Shown: piece by piece, positions 47,801 through 60,552 of the stretch
Numbering within the stretch: position 1 is the stretch's first letter
Layout: each line of letters starts with the position of its first letter
From: Pilaira anomala
Taxonomy: Eukaryota > Mucoromycota > Mucoromycetes > Mucorales > Mucoraceae
Length of the DNA stretch: 64,000 bases
Assembly (NCBI GenBank): GCA_025716855.1
Contig: JAIXMQ010000023.1
Location: 347,635 to 411,634 of the forward strand
Direction of reading: 5' to 3'
Made by a program: the position numbers and the translations under genes
Notes under the pieces: model-generated
Told to the model about the DNA's origin: nothing
What the model saw: only the letters and a program-made list of their open reading frames with translations
The model's database searches: none

Positions 47801-48688
47801 ATGACTGCCATTACCATGGTATCACCACAACATGCATCTACGAAACCGTGCACGTCTGCAAGTTGCTGTTCACCATCTCGTCTCTGGAGAACGATTCAAT
47901 CAATTATCAATGGTGATCAAAGAGAAGAATTCCGTAAACTGATGGGAGATCAAACCAAATTACCTCACCTTGTTCGAGTCTTATTAACCAGCAGATTATC
48001 CAACAACCCACTTGTCTATTCACGACCCAGCACACACATTGACCGTCGCCTCCTAGAGAAATTTGGAAAATTAACCCCAACCGACTTAAACGCGCTCGAG
48101 ATTGCATTATTAAAAAGACATGATCAGATTGCCTATAGCATCCTACTCGTCTTGAAACGAAATGTAACCCCTGCTGAATTAATTCAATTCTTAAATCATC
48201 AATGGGGAAAAGAAAAACTTACTGCTTTACATTTAGCTTCTTTCTGGGGTATGTCCAAACTTGTACGACTCATGTTGGAACTAGGTGCTGACCCATTGTC
48301 TCTTTCCATTCGTCAACTCAGTCCAATCGATTGTACTACCCATTCTGATATCATCTCTATGTTACAACAACAACAACCTCCTTTGGTTTCGTCTACTACT
48401 ACTACACCATCAGTATCTCCTCCTCCTCCTCCTCCTACTCCTATGATCTCAAAACGTCCAAGTTTATTATTAAGAAAAGCTGAGAAATCTTTTATTCGTA
48501 CCAGTAGTCCTGTTTATTACGATATCGATCGAACACCCGTCATGTCTCCTCTTTCATTTTCTTCTTCTTCTTCTTCCTCTTCTTCTTTATCTTCATTTGA
48601 TTATCACTGGACTCCTCCAAATTCTCCTTTACCTTCTTCTGATATTTTATCTCCACTTGTACAGCAATTAAAGTTGACTCATCCAGCA

Positions 48689-48728
<40 letters not shown>

Positions 48729-49471
48729 CACTACCACCACCACCACCACCACCACAAGATGATAACAACAATCAAGTTGTGGCTGTAATGATCGAAAGAC
48801 CTGGTTGCTTTCCTCGTCATAGTAGTAGTCATAATATTATCATGAATGATAACAAACAACACATTGTGTCACAGAAACCAAAGAAAGTTCATTTCGACCC
48901 TCAAGCCATTCTAATGGATGCTTGCACTCGTGGTTATAAAGATGAATTAACTGATTATCTCGAGAATAACTCGGTCGATTGTAATCAAATTAAAGATCTT
49001 CAAAACAGAAGTCTTTTACATATTTCTTTATTATATGGTCATTTGGATATTTTTGAATATTTACATGATAAAGTAGATATTAACCTTGCTGATCAAGATG
49101 GTAAAGATTTTTTGTTGTTGTTGTTGTTGTTGCTGTAAAAAAAAAATTTTAAATTTACTAATATTCTTTTTTTTTTTTAAAAAAAAAAAAAAAATTAGGT
49201 TGGACATGTCTTCATTATGCTGCAGCTCTAGGGTTATGGCGATCCCTTCAATTTCTCACGTCACTACCTCATTGTAATGTCAATGCACGGACCAATCATG
49301 GATTAAAAGTAGAAGATTGTCCAGAGTCTGATTTTGGTAAAAGAAAGTGTAAAAGTAAGTAATAAAGAAAAGAGGAATTTTTTTTTTTTTTTTACTAACT
49401 TTTTTTTTTTTTTTATAGTTATCATGGATAAAACACTGAGCCAAAATAACGTCAAGTACATCACAAAGTAA
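47801..49471 (+). CDS. Ankyrin-repeat PP1 regulatory protein (MYPT-like)
   Basis: Three exons (47801-49100, 49199-49354, 49419-49471) give 502 aa. An ankyrin-like pair occurs near residues 100-190 (DLNALEIALLKRHDQIAYSIL, TALHLASFWGMSKLVRLMLELGADP). A long disordered middle holds polyPro, polySer and polyAla runs. At about 361 comes KKVHFDPQAILMDACTRGYKDEL followed by SLLHISLLYGHLDIFEYL and GWTCLHYAAALGLWRSLQFL. A K-V-x-F motif directly ahead of ankyrin repeats is the arrangement of MYPT-type subunits, where it docks the catalytic subunit of protein phosphatase 1 (Glc7). The protein probably targets PP1 to a substrate or site. Introns are T/A-rich. Confidence 0.75.
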
Positions 49472-50317
49472 ATTATTTGTACATACATAAATTATACCCC
49501 TTCCCATTTCCTTTTGTCCATATATTCTTTCCTTATATAACTAATCTCTCTCTCTCTTTTTACATATTGTATTTTAAACACACAAAATTATCTACCCCTT
49601 GTCTTTCATTTTTTACAAACTCACTTTATCTATTACACTCATAAAATCCCTCGCCTCCCTCTACTACCAAACCCCACACCATTTCCTTTTTTATATTTTT
49701 TGCTTCCCTTTTTTTTTTTATTATTGTATTTGCTAAAGCAATATACTTTTTGTTTGTATTTTTATATGATACAATGATTATGTACTTTTTTTTTCTCTTT
49801 TCTTTTATTCCTTTTCTATTGTACCACCTTATAAAAACACACACACACATACACACACACACAGGTCAATAATAATATATGACTCCTTCCCAGTTCCCTT
49901 AATAATAAAAAAAATCTCTCTCTCTCTCTCTCTCTTGCTTATAGATATGAAACCAACCTGTGATTTTTTATTTGTTATTGAATGTTGCATCAAAATAAAA
50001 GATTATCATTTTTTTTTTATTATTATTCAAAAAAAAACAAAAAAAAAAGAGGGCCCTTTTTGTGTCTGTGCATTTTTTTTTTTTTTTTGTGTGGGTAAAA
50101 AAAAAAAAAAAAAGGATAATAAAAAAGGGATACATTGATTAAAATAAGCTATGTTTATAGCTGGAATGATTGTGTATATACCAACGATAAACACTTACAT
50201 ATACAATAATATTAAATTTGTAATAAACAAAAAAAAAAAAAGACCCCCTTTTTTTTTTCTTCTTTTGACACGAAATGTTTCATAAAAATAAAAAAATAAA
50301 ATAAAAGATATATATAT
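49472..50317. other. Intergenic region between converging genes
   Basis: Microsatellites (CT near 49917-49935; CA at 49840-49862) and A/T runs. No gene seen. Confidence 0.5.
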
Positions 50318-51371
50318 TTACAAAAAGAAATGAGTGTTTATTCTACTTGAATCATGAACAACCATATCATGTACTTTATAATAATTTAATTCGAGTTTGA
50401 TCTCTTGAGCCAACTTATGATCTAATCGAGTACAAACGGCTTTTGGGTCTGGACTACGATCATATTCAACTCTTGACCATGTTTCATGTACAATTACATA
50501 TTTATTAAACTGGATACCTCTTGTCATCGTCTCCGTCTCCGTCTCCGTCTCTGTCCCTGATGTGATGGTCGCTCGACTAGTAGCATGATTTTCTGTAAAC
50601 AACATCTCGCTCGACTGCTTTTTTTTAAGCATCATCATCTCTGAGAACCTTTTCTTTGGAGGAGGTACAATGATAGATGACCATCTTTTCTTATTTCTAT
50701 TATCAATCACACTGCTGGTTGGCCTTGTTGGTAAGGCTGTCATATGAGCTGGCATCGTTGGATAACTACGGTTCGTCACCTTCAAACAACTCTTGATGTT
50801 TTTTTCCATCGGTAATTTCGTATGACTGGATCTCTTTGTAAATGATGCAGTAGAAAATCCACATGAATTTCGGTTCAACATGGGCTTTTTGATTGAACAG
50901 TTGGATCCTGTGCCTGTTGTTGCTACTGTTGCTGCTGCGGTCGTGGTCGATGAACACATTGAATCCATGGAAGGCGATGACCATCTTTGATTGGCTGAAA
51001 AAACAGGTAATGAAGCTTGCTGGGTTTGTTTATCCACTTTACTGATTCGAAAAACCCGTTTCACTCTTGATTTGATCATAGCGTACTTTGATCGGCTGGT
51101 ATTGACTACAGGGATCGTGGTGGTGCTGGAATGATGCGAGGACATGGGTTCTAGGTAGGATTGAATGATTGAATTGTGTTTATAGGTGTCTTCATGTTGT
51201 TCTTCAAGCCAATCGTTTTTAAGGTGCGGTAAACTTTTACTGGTTACGGTTACTTCACTACCGTTATCTCTATAAAATTCTTGACTTGGTTCGTAGTTCT
51301 ATTAAAATTTTTATTTTAGAAACTTAAATGCGCAGAAAAAAAAAGGAGCTTTTTTTTTTTTTTAATTTTTT

Positions 51372-51408
<37 letters not shown>

Positions 51409-51480
51409 CTTTACATGATTGAGTGATAATAGATTCATGCCATGTATAATTGTATCTGTTGTAGATTTAGTTGTAGTCAT
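50318..51480 (-). CDS. BNI4/AFR1-like protein with a candidate PP1-docking C-terminus
   Basis: Two exons (51415-51480, 50318-51298) give 348 aa. The first 270 residues are Ser/Thr-rich and disordered with basic patches (KSRVKRVFRISK). A short ETET repeat (about 50528-50556) precedes the conserved C-terminal block: RGIQFNKYVIVHETWSRVEYDR, then CTRLDHKLAQEIKLELNYYK and VVHDSSRINTHFF. This block resembles the C-terminal region of fungal BNI4/AFR1-type proteins, where an RVxF-like motif binds Glc7 (PP1); here R-G-I-Q-F would be that motif. BNI4 links PP1 to septins and chitin synthesis in yeast. Family assignment is from memory of the motif pattern. Confidence 0.6.
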
Positions 51481-51482
51481 AG

Positions 51483-51513
<31 letters not shown>

Positions 51514-52218
51514 GATTGATATATAAGGTCGAAGTAAAAAGAAAGAGAGAGAAAGAAGAAAAAAAAAAATGATTGAATATAAAATGAGTGTAAGGGGGAG
51601 GAGTTTTTTACTTGTTTATTTTTATAAAAAGTATGATATAGACAAAAAAAAAGTATAAAAAAGAAGAAAAAGAAGTGAATAGTATAAAAAAGAAAAATAG
51701 TTCGAATACTTATTACTATTTCGCCCTTTCTCCCTTAAGTTCGGTTTATATAATATAATAGTTGGAATGATGGGGATTTTTTTTTCTTGATTTGGTAAAA
51801 ACCTTTCATCTATCTGTTAGACGTCATATTAAATAAAAAGAAAGATGATGGCTTAACAAACAAAAAAAAAACGTTTCGTCTTGATCTCCTCTCTCTCTCT
51901 CTCTCTTTTTTTTTTTCTCTTGCTCTAAAATGCCGACTCGTATGTTGGCGTCATTTTTAAAAAGGTTTTTTTTTTGCTTAAAATATAACTGTAGACACAA
52001 CAAAACCCGATTTTTTTTTTGTTTGTATTTTATTTCAATGTTGACAATGGGAACTTTCCTTTTTGACCACAGATCCATTGTTTAACTTTTACTTTTTTTT
52101 TTGACTCTCTATTCTCGCTCTCTCTCTCTCTCTCTCTCTTTTTTTTTTTTGTGTATAAAAAAAAAAGATTCTTTTTTCATATTAAGATCTCCTGTGCTTA
52201 ATTAATATAATTGATATC

Positions 52219-52249
<31 letters not shown>

Positions 52250-53543
52250 ACTCGGTAGATCTTTAATATCCTATTTTTCCAGAACTATTTCATACTGTTA
52301 TTTTTTACTATTATTAGGAGAATAGTAAACTTTTTTGATGAGCATGTTACTAGTTTACATAACTTTCTAATGACACACTTATTACGTTATATCATTCATT
52401 CTCTCTCTATCTCTTTCTTTCTTTCTTTTGCATTAGTACTTATATATATATTCAAGAATGAGAGATATAAACATATAATACACGTGATATAATATACATT
52501 TGCTATCTTTTTTTTTTTTTTCTCTTTGCAAAAAATATATATATGAAAAATCTTTTGATTCTAGTAAACGTTTTACGTCTAGTATTGATTTTTTTTTTAA
52601 AAAAAAAAAAGACATGAATATAAAAAGTCGAGGAGGAGAGAGGACTTGTAGAAGAGAGACAAATTTAATCAAGTCCCCCCTTGAAAAAGGCTTTTCTCCC
52701 TTGTATATATGTATATATATATATATAATGGCTGAGTGTGTGTACAGACATGGATATACAACATTTTATAAAGCTGAAGCAGGTCATATTGAATCATATA
52801 TATATATTTACTATATACCATCCAAAATGCCTTCTTTTTTCTATATATAATTTTATTTTATTTTTTAAAAAAAAAAAAAAAAAATATGCAAATGTTTATT
52901 TTTGTGTAGCAATAAATAAGGCGGTATAAGTTTTCCCCAATGTTACTAACTTGGATTTGATACACATGTAAATCACCCTCCCCCCCGAGCCCCCCATGGA
53001 TAATATTCAATATTGGTTGTAAACTAGACACCGAATAAACATCTCACCAAGAGGAGAAAAAAAATAAAAAAAAAAGAGAGGGAAGGGAGTGTTTCATTTT
53101 CCTTCTTATTTCAAGTATATATACATTTCTTTCTTTTTTTGTTTTTTTTTTGTTTCACAGATATTATATTTAAAGTAAATAGGTTTTTTATATATATATA
53201 TATATCATCCCAGTTAATCGGGATCTACAAAGATGTAAAAAAAAAAGTTTATTCAATTCACTCATCAAAAAAAAAAAAAAAAAAAAAAAGCTTGATTATA
53301 TAGGGGTGTACACAGGTTTTCTTCTTCAAAAAGAAAATAATGCGTTCATCTCAAACTGACAGCCAATCAATGAAGTATGCTATGGGAGTAGAGCATGGAT
53401 GTAACCAATAGAAACTAAAATCATTTGCTTTCATAGTGACGTTGCATATATAAGAAAAATTATTTTTAGTATGGTGAACCTGTAATTGGATAGACCGACC
53501 TCGAGTTTTTCCTTTTAAAAATAATAAAATTTTTCCATCTTGT

Positions 53544-53581
<38 letters not shown>

Positions 53582-53639
53582 TTGTTTGAACATTATATAT
53601 TATAATCATCATCATCTGAATATAAAATAGAAAGCATTA
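51481..53639. other. Long intergenic region with many homopolymers
   Basis: About 2.2 kb of T/A/CT-rich sequence including CT repeats (51891-51906, 52121-52139), long T-runs and TA repeats. Only low-complexity open frames. Probably promoters of the two flanking divergent genes. Confidence 0.5.
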
Positions 53640-54225
53640 ATGTCATTAGAAGGAAGAGAGATTATAATTGGTTCCAAGTATAAACTTGGACGAAAGATTG
53701 GTGCTGGTTCTTTTGGTGAAATCTATTTAGGTATATAAAAAATAAACAATGTTAAAAAAAAAAAAAACATCATCTCTATACAATATATTAACACGTTCTT
53801 TAATTAGGTACAAATATTATGAGTGGAGAAGATATTGGAGTAAAGTTAGAAAGTATTCGTGCAGCTCATCCTCAATTAGAATACGAAGCAAGAGTTTACA
53901 AGACATTAGCTGGTGGAGTTGGTATTCCTTTTGTTAGATGGTATGGAAGAGAAGGCGATTTCAACGTACTTGTTATGGATTTATTAGGTCCTTCTATGGA
54001 AGACCTTTTTAACTATTGTAAACGTCGCTTTTCTTTAAAAACTGTTTTATTACTCGCTGATCAATTGGTAAGCATATAACATATTAGTTTTTTCTTATGG
54101 GGGAGTGTGATTTTCCATTTATCCAATCAAATTATTAAAACTTCCCTTATTTAGTTGTCACGCGTAGAATATGTTCATTCAAAGGGTAAAATAATAATAA
54201 TAATAACATTTATATATATATATAT

Positions 54226-54269
<44 letters not shown>

Positions 54270-56163
54270 CATACAATCTAGTTCTTTCCCACCCTCCCCC
54301 CCTTTTTTTTTTCTTATTTTATTTTATTAACCTGTTTTTGATGTGTAGGATTCATTCATAGAGATATTAAGCCTGATAACTTTTTGATGGGTATTGGTAA
54401 ACGTGGTAATCAAGTCAATATGATCGATTTTGGTTTAGCAAAAAGATTTAGAGACCCAAAGAGTAATGTACATATACCCTACAGAGAAAACAAAAATCTA
54501 ACGGGTACACCACGTTATGCAAGTGTCAATACTCATTTGGGAATAGGTATAAAAAAAAAAAAAAAAAAAAATAACGCGACAAGATAATATAGAATAACAT
54601 TTTACTTTTTAGAGCAATCACGGCGTGATGATCTTGAATCACTTGGATATATCCTTGTGTATTTCTGTCGAGGTCAATTACCTTGGCAAGGAATTAGAGC
54701 TAGAACGAAGAAAGAGAAATATGATAAGATTATGGAAAAGAAAATGACTACACCTGCAGACGCATTATGTCGTGGTTTGCATCAAGAGTTTGCAATATAT
54801 CTTAATTATGTCAGATCTCTTCGTTTTGATGATAAACCTGATTATTCTTATCTTCGTAAATTGTTTAGAGATTTATTTGTTCGTGAAGGATTTCAATATG
54901 ATTATGTATTTGATTGGACTATTCGTAAATTGGTAAAATAATAATTCTGATTTTAACCTTTTTATGTTATCTATATCCCCCCCTCTCTCTCTCTATTATA
55001 CACTTCTACAACATTCCCCCCCCCCCCTTTCTTAATCCCCTCTTTTTTTTTTTATTATTATTTTATTTTAAAACAAAAAAAAAACATATAAATTTCTAAC
55101 AAGTCTTTATTTTTTTTTTATAACAAATAATAATTATTATTATATAGCAGGAGAAAAAGGCTGCTTATCCACCTGATGCTAATCCAATTCAATATCATAA
55201 CCCTACGCCAACCCCATTTGAAGCAAGTCCAAGAAGATTAGCTACTGGTGCACCACTCCCATCGGCTAATCTTAGAGCTCCTTATCGTGCAGAAACTAAA
55301 TCGCCTGAAACTTCAAAACGTTTAGATGATGTTATGCTTCAATACCAACAACAACAAAAGATGTTGCAACATAAACCAACTTATTTTACTGGTGGCCCAG
55401 TTATATCAAACCAACAACAACAACAAGCTCAACAACAAGCTCAACAACAAGTTCTACAACAACAACAACAAGCGCAACAACAACAACAACAAGCGCAACA
55501 ACAACAACAAGCTCAACAACAGGCACAACAACAGGCACAACAACAACAACAACAGCAGCAGCAACAACCAACTGCACAAAGACAATTCGAACCTATTCAA
55601 ACTACAACCTATCAAGATCCATATGCATCTCATTTAGGTTATGCAGGTAATGCTGGAGGTAGAATGTTAGTTCGAGATAGTCAACAACAAATACAACAAC
55701 AACAACAACAACAGCAGCAGCAACAACAACAACAACAACAGCAACAACAGTTGGGAGCTAAATATGAAAGAAAAAGAGTTTTAGCAGATGAAGCTAATCC
55801 AATCGAGCCAAATATTGCAGATCCTCTATTTTCAGTTAAAAGAACACATTTCCATGCTCCAACCGGATCCTCTAGTAGCAGAGTGTAAGTTTTTATATAT
55901 AAAAAAAAAAAGGAAAATTTGTGTGTGTGTGTGTGTGTGTGTTTTTTTTTTTGCTAAATATGACTAGTTTACGTAGTCAAACGAAAGCAAGCCATGGTTC
56001 TCCACATCAACAACAACAATACTTGAATAACTCGACATTTCATCCTGATACCACTTCACCTTATCTTGCTGATTCGAATGAGAATAATAATAATCAACCT
56101 CAAAATACGAACAATATAATTTATCATAATGACATACAAGCAATGATGGATGAACGTAAGTAA
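53640..56163 (+). CDS. Casein kinase 1 (HRR25/CK1delta-like) with polyQ tail
   Basis: Seven exons (53640-53730, 53808-54067, 54155-54185, 54349-54546, 54613-54932, 55148-55884, 55968-56163) give 610 aa. Kinase signatures: [11 protein letters not shown] (ATP loop), VKLE lysine, [38 protein letters not shown] (catalytic Asp near 132), [10 protein letters not shown] and [14 protein letters not shown], the CK1 hallmark. The order and wording are those of CK1delta/epsilon and yeast Hrr25, Ser/Thr kinases acting in vesicle traffic, ribosome maturation, DNA damage and clock control. Beyond residue 300 the tail is dominated by polyQ tracts (55404-55567 and 55682-55750) mixed with Ala and Asn, and lacks a C-terminal Cys-Cys prenylation motif. 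A donor-like gtaatg overlaps the stop, so a further exon is possible. Confidence 0.9.
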
Positions 56164-56269
56164 TGAAAGATTTTTTTCTTGTGATTATTTTAGTTGACCT
56201 AATCTCTACTCAGCAGGTTTCCTTTAAGCAAAAAAAAAAAAAAAAAAAAAAAACACACACCCATATTTT

Positions 56270-56338
<69 letters not shown>

Positions 56339-56533
56339 CAGAGAGAGAGACAGAGACAGAGAGAGAGAGAAAAGAGATCTATGTAATTCTCTTATTTTAA
56401 AACCCTTAAACATATAAAAAAAAAAATTATTTCAAATTATAACCTTTCTTTTTTTTTATACATCTATTTTTTTAATCTATTTAAATATTTTGCTTTAAAA
56501 AAAAAAAAAAGCGTATTTTGACTCTTTTTCTTT
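56164..56533. other. Short spacer with poly(A) and GA microsatellite
   Basis: A-runs (56230-56252, 56275-56308) followed by a GA-rich microsatellite (56309-56372). No gene seen. Confidence 0.5.
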
Positions 56534-57322
56534 ATGGTTTTAAAAGAAATTTATATTACTCGACACGGTTTTCGTGAAGACTGGGTTAACCCTAACCCTC
56601 CTTTACCTACCCACTTGCCCAATGACCCTCCTCTTTCTAAACTAGGTAGATCACAAGCAAAGGAATTAGCAAACTTCTTGAAACACAAGTCCATTGACAG
56701 AATTTACTCTTCTCCATTCTACCGTGTTCTCGAAACTGTCTACCCACTTGTAAAAGAATGCAATATGCCTCTTTATATTGATAATTCGATGGCGTAAGTA
56801 AATATTTTACTCTTACATCGAAACCCCCCCCCCCCCCCCCGAAAGAACTTCTCTCACCATTTCATATATATATGTAGTGAGTGGGTTGGTTTAGCTCATG
56901 GACGTTATCTTCCAAGCGCTCCATTACCTGAGTTAAAACAATTATTTCCTAAACTCGATATAGAACATCATACATCGAGTATTCCTTTACCTGAAGAAGC
57001 AGAAACTGTACATGATTGTCATTTACGTGTCAAGAGAGGACTAGACAAGTTGATAGATAGTTTAGATTCAGAAGAAGATCCAGAATCACCTCATACCATT
57101 TTATTAGCCGGTCATGCGGCCAGTGTCATTTGCGCTGTACGAGCTCTGTTAAACAATGCCCAGTTCTTTGTCAAGTGCGGTACCTGTTCTTTAACTCATT
57201 TAGTAAGAAACCCGGATCTTACTTGGACTCTCGTATCCAATGGTGATTGTCAACATTTAAGTCAAGGTGAACAAAGATCTTGGATGTTTTCTGGTGATGT
57301 TCCTGACTATGAAGTAAAATAA
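56534..57322 (+). CDS. Histidine phosphatase (phosphoglycerate-mutase-like superfamily)
   Basis: Two exons (56534-56793, 56878-57322) give 234 aa. The catalytic RHG motif is ITRHGFREDW near residue 10; the second half of the active site is visible as RIYSSPFYRVLETVYPL and the late LLAGHAASVICAVRALL. The overall order (PPLSKLGRSQAKELANFL; EWVGLAHGRYLPSAP) matches the fungal branch related to the N-terminal phosphatase domain of Tfc7/tau55 and YOR110W-type proteins, and to UBASH3 in animals. The substrate is not predictable. The intron contains a C-run of 17. The gene converges on SDHAF3 with 126 bp between stops. Confidence 0.85.
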
Positions 57323-57448
57323 TAAAACGAAATCATATATTTATTTTTTTTTTTACAAATAAACGTTGTTTGTTACTTTTTTTTTTTTAAAAAAAAAAGG
57401 GCATGATTTATTTTCTTTAGGATACAACAACAACAACAATTTTTTTTT

Positions 57449-57923
57449 TTATTCCTTATCTCCTAAAGACTTTTTCACTTCTGTTCTTAATTCGTAAAGT
57501 TGTCCTAATTGTTCATCGCTCATCTTTTCTAATAATTCAGGATCCATCTTCTTTCCCCAACCGTCAGTAGGTGTATTGAAGCTTCTGACAAGAGGATCAT
57601 GAGAAGGTGCAATGGAATCCTCGGGAAGTGGGGCCGTTTGATTTTTCATCATGTCTAAATATCTTTTTTTTTTTTTTTTTTATAAATATACAGAACAAAA
57701 AAATTTTTTTGTTAAAAAAGCATGCTTACGATTGCCATTGAGAGACAAAACCAACAATATGTGCAGGGTTATCAATATCTTTATGTCTTTTGAACTCGGC
57801 CTTAACATAGTCATCACCCAAGGCTCGCATAGCTGCTGGTAACATTCTATGGGAACGTAAAATTTCTCTATAGAGCTTAAGAGGGGCCATCAAGACCTGT
57901 GATTTATGTGCAATATTCGACAT
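57449..57923 (-). CDS. Succinate dehydrogenase assembly factor 3 (SDHAF3/ACN9, LYR family)
   Basis: Two exons (57730-57923, 57449-57662) give 135 aa. The LYR motif is in PLKLYREILRSHRMLP, followed by the SDHAF3 signature [37 protein letters not shown]. LYR proteins act in the mitochondrial matrix; SDHAF3 (yeast Sdh7) protects the iron-sulfur subunit Sdh2 during complex II assembly. The C-terminal extension (DPELLEKMSDEQLGQLYELRTEVKKSL) is a fungal-type helix. The start is the first ATG. Confidence 0.92.
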
Positions 57924-59097
57924 ATTTTTGTGAATTTAAAAAAAAAAGATGATTAAAAAAAAAAAAAAAAGAGTGGTTTTTGCATTTACAGGGTTATTTT
58001 GCTCAATTCTCACACAAAGGCTGTCAATGGGATTAACGATTACCCATTTTTCATTAAGGCGGAGCCTCTTCTTTTTTTTTTTAAATTTCTCTTTTATAAT
58101 ACACTTCTTTTGAAACCAAGTCTTTTTTTTTTTTTTTTTTTTTCGTTTTAATTTTTTTAAAATAATGGATATGGAATGATTCAGATCTTTTTTATAAACA
58201 CGCCCTTAATAACAAGGTGGGTGGCCAGACGTATGTCGTCATGTCTCCAAGCCAAAAGAGGCAGGGAGTTTGATCGTATAAAGCCGGAAAAGTATCATCA
58301 TTATTTCCATGAAATGGAAGGATCAAAGTTCCATCAATTCCGCAGCTGAAAAAATCCTATCAACCACTTTTTTATACTGTTCAACTTGTGGGTTTATCTA
58401 CTTGACATATTTTTGTAAAAAAAAAAAAACAAAAAAAAAACAAATCTTTTATCTTTCTTTCTTTACATCTTATAAATACAACTGTATTCAATAGTGTAAC
58501 TTTTTATTTGTTTGTTTACATTGATTTTGTTATTGTATTTAGAATTTATAAAAAAAAAATTTATTAAAAAAAAAAGGCTTTTTCACTTGCTCAGTTACAA
58601 ATTATAAGCAAAACGTAAATTCCTGTTTAAAAAATAACTGAATGATAAAAAAGCAGCGTGTCAAGTTACTGAATGAATATAATATCAATATAAACTACAA
58701 CTATTCTTGTCTTCTTTCAAATTCTACAAAAAGATATATAGGGTGCTTTGCAGTTATAATAAAATACACTGAGATGCAGTGGTAAAACTAAGCAAATTCT
58801 TTCTTTTTATAATAACCTGAAAACTTTTTCCATATATATATATTTGATATATAAAGAGAGACATATTTAAAATTGGACGCTCATAATTTTAGAGATATCC
58901 GCGGGTTTATCAAAAATAAGATAATCTGGATTGAATTCAGAGTGCTACTACTTTATTCAATTGATAAAATATATGCATTCAACATGTGTTATACAACATT
59001 TCTCTATATTTTCAATTGTAACCTTTTTTTTAACCGCAATTTATAATATAGATCTGACACCATCGTTAAATTACATTGTTACAATCTGTTCTCAGGT

Positions 59098-59142
<45 letters not shown>

Positions 59143-59289
59143 CACTCAAATATTTTTCTTTGGTTTCTTTTTTTTTAGGGCAATTATATATTATTTTTTT
59201 TTTTATATAGAGGGAAAAAATATGAACATATTTTTTAAATAACCAAAGTTATTTAAAAAGTGATTTTTTTGTACAATGTGCTATAACAT
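57924..59289. other. Intergenic region with CA microsatellite
   Basis: No gene seen. Contains a (CA) repeat of 19-20 units (59101-59139) and A/T runs. It separates divergently oriented SDHAF3 promoter sequence from the 3' end of the ornithine carbamoyltransferase gene. Confidence 0.5.
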
Positions 59290-60552
59290 TTAGATACCTC
59301 CTCTAACTAACAAGGCATCAAATACAGCGAGAATGGTCCACTTTCTGTTTTCAGCTTCAGGGAACACTAAAGAGCGATCAGAGTAAAAGACTTCATCATC
59401 TACTTCCTCAGGCTTACGAGGAAGACAATGCATAAAGATCCAATCACTCTTAGCTCCACCACGAGCAGCTAAATCTTTTGTAACTTGGAATCCTGCGAAT
59501 TCTGCAAGACGCTTCTTCTTTTCTTCTTCTTGACCCATACTGACCCTATAAATCCCCAACATATCAATAAACCATCTCCATAATACATAATAATAATATT
59601 AAACTTACCAAGTATCAGTGACAATCACATCACAATCTTTGACAGCTTCTTCAGGCTTAGTTGTGAAAGTGACGGTAGCACCAGTCTTTTTAGCATCAGC
59701 TTGAGCTTGATCAATCACATCTTGATCACAAACATAACCTTCGGGACAAGCAGCAGCAACACTGATACCACATTTAGGGAAAGCCACAAGAATTTCTTGA
59801 AGAATGTTGTTTGCATCACCTACCCATGCAACCTTTAAACCCTTCAAGGTCTCGCTAGGATGTTGAGTATGAGCAGAGTAAACGCCTTCAGGAACTTTAT
59901 TTTGCTTGTTGTGATAAAATTCATGAAGTGTCATTAAATCAGCCAAAATTTGTGTAGGATGATACTTTTCAGATAAAGCATTTACAATTGGTACTGAAGA
60001 TTCCTTAGCAAGAGTCTATCATTCAAAATGGTTAATTAATTATTTTTTTTTTTTCAACAAAACAATTCCTTTTTTTTTTTTAGACGTCATATAGACTATT
60101 ATATAGTTTACCTCAATTTCATCATGTCCTCCAACACGAGCCATGATACCATCTACCATGGAGCTTACAACATGAGTGGTATCGTATAAAGACTCGTTAA
60201 CACCAAGTTGAATATCTTGACCGCCCAAGAACATAGCATTGCCACCTAAAATATGAAATGTCAAAAAAAAACAAGTCTAAATCCAAAATATAATTTTTTT
60301 TTTTTTTTTTTTACCTAAATATCCAATAGCAGTTTCGGTAGCGACACGAGTACGAGTGGATCTCTTGGAGAAGAGAAGACCGACTGTCTTACCAGTCAAA
60401 GGACGCTCAGTTCTAGCCTTGGGATAGTTATACTTTGATTCAACCTTGAATTTAATAGCACGGTCAACTAAATCAAAGAGTTGTTCGGCAGTATAATCAC
60501 CAGTGGTGATGAAATGATTAGGCTTAGCAGTGTTGATTTTAATTGAAGTCAT
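59290..60552 (-). CDS. Ornithine carbamoyltransferase (ARG3-like)
   Basis: Four exons (60315-60552, 60112-60245, 59609-60015, 59290-59545) give 344 aa. The enzyme makes citrulline from ornithine and carbamoyl phosphate in arginine synthesis. The carbamoyl-phosphate loop is [13 protein letters not shown] (about residue 64), followed by [16 protein letters not shown], the [14 protein letters not shown] segment, [11 protein letters not shown] and the ornithine/catalytic loop [17 protein letters not shown]. The protein starts directly with [20 protein letters not shown] and lacks an obvious basic amphipathic presequence, unlike the mitochondrial enzymes of many filamentous fungi; it may be cytosolic as in S. 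cerevisiae. All residues expected for activity appear present. Confidence 0.95.

Noticed and set aside
54231..59139. CA, GT, GA and CT repeats as possible CRISPR or satellite arrays
   Set aside because: Simple microsatellites without spacers or higher-order units.
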